Shown here piece after piece: positions 60,863-64,000 of a stretch of DNA of 64,000 bases. The stretch is from Rhodococcus rhodochrous (GTDB lineage Bacteria; Actinomycetota; Actinomycetes; Mycobacteriales; Mycobacteriaceae), in contig NZ_CP027557.1 in the NCBI RefSeq assembly GCF_014854695.1, positions 1,054,001-1,118,000 of the forward strand, written 5' to 3'. Position numbers and translations under genes: made by a program. The first letter of the stretch is position 1; every line of letters begins with the position of its first letter. The notes under the pieces were generated by a model. The model was not told where the DNA came from and searched no databases. It saw nothing but the letters and a program-made list of their open reading frames with translations.

Positions 60863-61483
60863 TCAACCGATGGACCACCCGGGGGTGTGGTGCGCCCGGC
60901 GCCATTCATGTTCCCATTCCTGCATTCGGTGGTGCTCGTTGTACCGATGTATGCCGTACCAGAACCCGACCCCGCCCACCAACGCGGCCGCCCACACGGC
61001 TATCGCTGTGAGCACGGCCGTAGTGGCGCTGTCCGTCCCGCTGTGGGGAGCATCGACCGGGACGCCACTGGGGTCCACCCACAGGTCGATCGTCGCGCCG
61101 GGTTGCGCGTCGAGCGGCCGACTCAGCCGACCGGTGTGGGTGTGCCCGTCCACATTCCACCGCACCCACCGGAGTTCGGCCTGGTCGACGGCCGGCGGGA
61201 GCGGTGGGGCGGTCTCCGGCGCCGCGGCAACGGTGGGGGCGCTGTCCAGAACGGTTGCTTCGACCTGACGGTGGGTGTGGATGTCCTGGCGGGCCTGCTC
61301 GACCAGCGTGCCGTAGGTGACGGTGCCGACGGTGGCTGCCAAAGGCACCATCATCACCACGAAGACGACCACCACGAGAGCTGCCGTCGACTCGAGCCGG
61401 TCGCGACGGCGCAGCAGCGGGCTCCGGTGCCAGGGCGCGCGCCGCCACAATCGCACGGAGCACGACGGCCCGGTGGTCATCAT
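60863..61483 (-). CDS. Rv1733c-like two-helix membrane protein
   Basis: 206 residues. Helix 1 at about 33-58 (STAALVVVVFVVMMVPLAATVGTVTYGTLVEQARQ), an extracytoplasmic beta-rich middle containing ATVLDSAP...WNVDGHTHTGRLSRPLDAQPGATIDLWVDPSGVPVD, and helix 2 near 165-185. This is the Rv1733c family architecture, dormancy-regulon proteins of mycobacteria. Function unknown. ATG at 61483 overlaps the SHOCT gene stop (ATGA). Confidence 0.82.
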   Translation of the reverse strand: MMTTGPSCSVRLWRRAPWHRSPLLRRRDRLESTAALVVVVFVVMMVPLAATVGTVTYGTLVEQARQDIHTHRQVEATVLDSAPTVAAAPETAPPLPPAVDQAELRWVRWNVDGHTHTGRLSRPLDAQPGATIDLWVDPSGVPVDAPHSGTDSATTAVLTAIAVWAAALVGGVGFWYGIHRYNEHHRMQEWEHEWRRAHHTPGWSIG

Positions 61484-61893
61484 CGGCTCGGCATCTCGCC
61501 GCGCCCCGGGGTGTCTTGTTCCAGGGCACGAGTCTGGAGCTGCTCGAATTCGACTGTGGTGATCGCCCCGGACTCGTGCAGCGCCTTCGCGTCGGCGATC
61601 TGATCGACGGCGGATCTGCCGGCTGCCTGCCGGATGTACTGGTCGGTGGCGTGTCGGGCGGCGAGTTGAGCCTCTCGGGCCCGGATGGCCATGTCCTGTC
61701 CGCGCACGATCAGGTAGAGCAGAGCGCTGAAGAAAGGAATCAGGATCAGGGCGATCACCCAGACGGCTTTGCCCAGCCCGGACACAGTGTGGTCGCGGAA
61801 CAGATCCGTCAGGATCAGGAAGAACACGAGCAGGTACGCCACGAAGGCGAACACGATGATCGTGTACCACAGGAGATCCCAGAACGAGTCCAT
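61480..61893 (-). CDS. PLDc_N/SHOCT small membrane protein
   Basis: 137 residues. Two helices (about 8-30 and 40-65) forming the phospholipase-D N-terminal membrane domain (MDSFWDLLWYTIIVFAFVAYLLVFF and AVWVIALILIPFFSALLYLIVRGQ), then a coiled linker and a C-terminal SHOCT motif (ADAKALHESGAITTVEFEQLQTRAL). SHOCT domains are short oligomerisation elements. GGAGG lies before the ATG at 61893. Co-transcribed with the Rv1733c-like gene. Confidence 0.88.
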   Translation of the reverse strand: MDSFWDLLWYTIIVFAFVAYLLVFFLILTDLFRDHTVSGLGKAVWVIALILIPFFSALLYLIVRGQDMAIRAREAQLAARHATDQYIRQAAGRSAVDQIADAKALHESGAITTVEFEQLQTRALEQDTPGRGEMPSR

Positions 61894-61994
61894 GATGTGC
61901 ACCTCCGGTGAAGGGACCGGCGAGACAGGCCGAGAAGTTCGGAGTGGTCTGGCCGCGGGGGAGAGTACGTCTTTCTGCCACCGCACCGCCGTAG

Positions 61995-62213
61995 CTAGGG
62001 CACCGCGGCTTTCGGCTTTTCGACCAGGTCGAGCAGACGTTGGCGGGCGAGGCGTTCGCCCAGCTCCGGCAGAGCCGGCGCCGGAATTCCTCGCAGGTCC
62101 TCCAGACAGCTCGCAACCACTGCCTCGATCCGATACCGCGGGAGGTGGCCCTCGAACTCGGCGGCAAGCCGATCCGCGATCTGACTGTCGGGTGTGGCGC
62201 GCACAGTGCTCAT
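61995..62213 (-). CDS. small three-helix-bundle protein
   Basis: 72 residues, all helical: SQIADRLAAEFEGHLPRYRIEAVVASCLEDLRGIPAPALPELGERLARQRLLDLVE. It matches the three-helix-bundle dimerisation domain otherwise found at the N-terminus of actinobacterial arsenate-reductase-like phosphatases, but here it stands alone; no ars gene is near. Possibly a free subunit or remnant. Confidence 0.65.
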   Translation of the reverse strand: MSTVRATPDSQIADRLAAEFEGHLPRYRIEAVVASCLEDLRGIPAPALPELGERLARQRLLDLVEKPKAAVP

Positions 62214-62731
62214 CTCGAGTCCTGCGTTCTCTGGTCGCCGAAGTCGAGAACGACGGTGTCACCGCGTTCGATCGTCCGGTCACCGACCTCGTGGTACGGG
62301 GCAGCGCTGTCGGTCCGGACACGACGACGGTGAATCGTCCTGCTCGTGCCCGAATCGGCGTGACAACGCTGCCGGCTCCGCTGCAATCACAATTCTGCGA
62401 GGGCGTCGCGCAAGGGCTCGCCGCTCGATCGGTCCCCCAGCATCGATATCATCGACACGGTCGCTTCCCACACCGGGCGCTCATCGCCCTCTTTCGCCGA
62501 ATTGTGCGCCTGCTCGGTCGGACACTGCAACATATTCCGGTAAATTCGATCGTCGATTCAGCAACGACGGGGCGCACAACGTATCAATTGTCGCAACGCG
62601 ACGTATTCGGGTGCTTTTATGTCCGAACGCGAGTCGTGGTTCGGAGTTGTCGAAGTGGTTCACATGCCGACGCGTCGCGGAACGGCTTTCCTTGTCACGC
62701 CGGCGCCGACGGGTGCAGTGCGGAAACGGTG
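62214..62731. other. 518 bp without a credible gene
   Basis: Between the small helical gene and the MFS gene. Locally richer in A+T around 62520-62650 than the rest of the window. Open frames crossing it show no family resemblance and look like chance. Probably promoter for the minus-strand gene ending at 61995 and 3' flank of the MFS gene; no palindrome longer than 5 bp arms was noticed. Confidence 0.5.
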
Positions 62732-64000
62732 TCAGAGCAGTCCTGGTGCGGCTCCCGGTGCCGCGGGCGGCGCGTCGGGTTCACGCATCATCCGGAAGGA
62801 GTTCAGCAGTCCGAGCAGTCCGGTGAGGATCGGCACGAGCAGCGCGGCCTGCAGCGCGACGGGACGGGCGTCGGTGTTGATGCGGATGATCTCGTCGCGG
62901 ATCTCGGGTGGCCGGCCGGCGAGCAGGTCCTGGAGTTGCGTATTGCTCATGACCTCGGCGTCCTCCTCGAGGACCTGCGCGATGTGTTGCTTCTCGTCGG
63001 GCGGCAGGACGGTGCTCGACTGCGTCATGGCGGTGAACGTGAGGGACAAGGTGGCCAGCATGACGGCCCCGGCGAAGGCCAGCCCGAACGACAGCCCGAA
63101 CGACCCGGCCGCGGAATTGGTGCCCGCGGCCTCACTGACCCGCTCCTCCGATATCGGGGCGAGGGTGTAGTTGTTCAGTTGCGAGACCAGCAGTCCCAGC
63201 CCGGCGCCGGCAACGACGAGTGGTGCCAGCAGCGCCCACCCGAAGTCCGCGCGGGGTACCAACGGGAGCAGCACGGCGACGCCGACGGTGACGAGCAGGA
63301 ACCCCCACCGAATGATGACTGCGGGACGGCGATTGCCTGCCTTGTTCCCCGCGAGCAGAGCGACGGCGAACATGCTCAGCGACAGCGGTGCGAGTGAGAG
63401 ACCGGCCTGCATGGCGTTGTACTCGAGCACCATCTGCAGATAGATGGGCAGCGCGATCATCGTCCCGCCCAACGCGATCTGCTGAAGCATCTGCCCGGTG
63501 ACGCCGAGCCGGAACACCTTCGACCGGAACAGGCCCGGGTCCAGCAGGGCGGGCTCGCCGCGCCGTGTGCGGCGGATCAACCAGTAGGTGAGAGCGGTGA
63601 GCGCGGCAGCGCCTGTGAGCAGCAGTGCCGCGACCGCGTCGCCGCCCTCCTGCCACACCAGGATCCCGAGCACGATCCCACCCATGCCGACGACCGACAG
63701 CACGGCTCCGATCGGGTCCACGCCGCGCGGCCCGGTGTACGGCACGTCCCGGACGAGCCCGATGCCGGCCAGTACCACCGCGATGATCACCACTTCCAGG
63801 GCGAACCCGACCCGCCACGACAGATAGGTGGTGACGAAGCCGCCGAGTAATGGGCCGACTGCAGCGGCGATCGCAGCTGCCGCGCCGACGAGTGCGTAGA
63901 CCTTCTTCTGAGCGGCGCCGTGGAAGTTGCCGTGTACCAGTGACTGCATGGCAGGCAGCAGCAGTGATGCGCCGATCCCACCGACCACCGCCCACAGGAG
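62732..64000 (-). CDS. MFS drug transporter, EmrB/QacA (14-helix) family (partial)
   Basis: 423 residues are visible; the 5' end lies beyond base 64000. Features of the DHA2 group: AVVGGIGASLLLPAMQSLVHGNFHGAAQKKVYALVGAAAAIAAAVGPLLGGF (the motif around helix 4-5, including GPLLGG), then helices through VSEAAGTNSAAGSFGLSFGLAFAGAVM. C-terminal tail rich in Pro and Ala. Likely exports a hydrophobic drug or toxic compound; no regulator is visible in the window. Confidence 0.88.
   Translation of the reverse strand, partial: LLWAVVGGIGASLLLPAMQSLVHGNFHGAAQKKVYALVGAAAAIAAAVGPLLGGFVTTYLSWRVGFALEVVIIAVVLAGIGLVRDVPYTGPRGVDPIGAVLSVVGMGGIVLGILVWQEGGDAVAALLLTGAAALTALTYWLIRRTRRGEPALLDPGLFRSKVFRLGVTGQMLQQIALGGTMIALPIYLQMVLEYNAMQAGLSLAPLSLSMFAVALLAGNKAGNRRPAVIIRWGFLLVTVGVAVLLPLVPRADFGWALLAPLVVAGAGLGLLVSQLNNYTLAPISEERVSEAAGTNSAAGSFGLSFGLAFAGAVMLATLSLTFTAMTQSSTVLPPDEKQHIAQVLEEDAEVMSNTQLQDLLAGRPPEIRDEIIRINTDARPVALQAALLVPILTGLLGLLNSFRMMREPDAPPAAPGAAPGLL

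Noticed and set aside
62194-62826. 210-codon plus-strand frame in the large gap
   Set aside because: Ser/Arg-rich composition, no family resemblance, and it runs into the MFS gene on the opposite strand.

Overview
The window is a GC-rich, gene-dense actinobacterial chromosome segment, most likely from a Rhodococcus or close relative in the Mycobacteriales. The reasons are long GTG/ATG-start genes with 1-4 bp overlaps, codon positions saturated with G/C, mycobacterial-type families (GPP34, SPW, Rv1733c-like, DUF485/MctC symporters, an F420-type LLM oxidoreductase), and shared gene content with the Mycobacterium tuberculosis citA-gltA2-accD3-echA6-Rv0906-ctpE-Rv0909-Rv0910 neighbourhood (recalled from knowledge, not searched). 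I see no rRNA, tRNA, CRISPR array, insertion sequence, integrase or phage module.

Layout. 1-8.4 kb: citrate synthase 2 (partial), pdxH and an MFS exporter, a decayed lysR plus a class A hydrolase without its serine, a divergent intact Tat-lipoprotein beta-lactamase, then gltA and a double-FKBP protein. 8.4-19.5 kb: TetR and a large acyl-CoA dehydrogenase, nicotinamide-nucleotide amidase (CinA C-terminal type), a RibD-like reductase, a flavin reductase, the BrkB/holin-like/DUF3618 membrane operon, an acyl-CoA synthetase, a GPP34 protein and AccD3. 19.6-28.4 kb: an XRE-controlled ABC-2 exporter operon, an S4 protein with an ABC-F ATPase, an MFS pump behind a MerR/SoxR-like promoter, and an HtrA-like protease with a flavoprotein. 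28.4-36.2 kb: SPFH/ribbon-helix-helix/DUF2332 operon, TetR and SPW protein, echA, an NAPE-PLD-like hydrolase, CtpE and an Rv0909-like protein.

36.2-49.3 kb: LLM oxidoreductase plus GH15, Na+/H+ antiporter, SulP transporter, a LytS/LytTR two-component system feeding two sodium:solute symporters with small membrane partners, and the Rv0910-like SRPBCC protein. 49.3-58.4 kb: the most interesting accessory block. An AraC regulator lies between an MFS importer gene and a six-gene operon (quinone reductase-like, TauD/TfdA dioxygenase, BKACE beta-keto acid cleavage enzyme, alpha/beta hydrolase, acyl-CoA ligase, YeiH-like transporter). Nearly identical double operators precede both the importer and the operon, so this looks like a self-contained, substrate-induced catabolic regulon of unknown substrate. 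58.6-64 kb: lipid kinase, class II glutamine amidotransferase, small membrane proteins and an MFS drug pump running off the window.

Control signals stand out in this stretch: several regulator genes have readable palindromes or repeats, and at least six genes have a TAnnnT element 6-8 bp before the start codon, which suggests leaderless transcripts.
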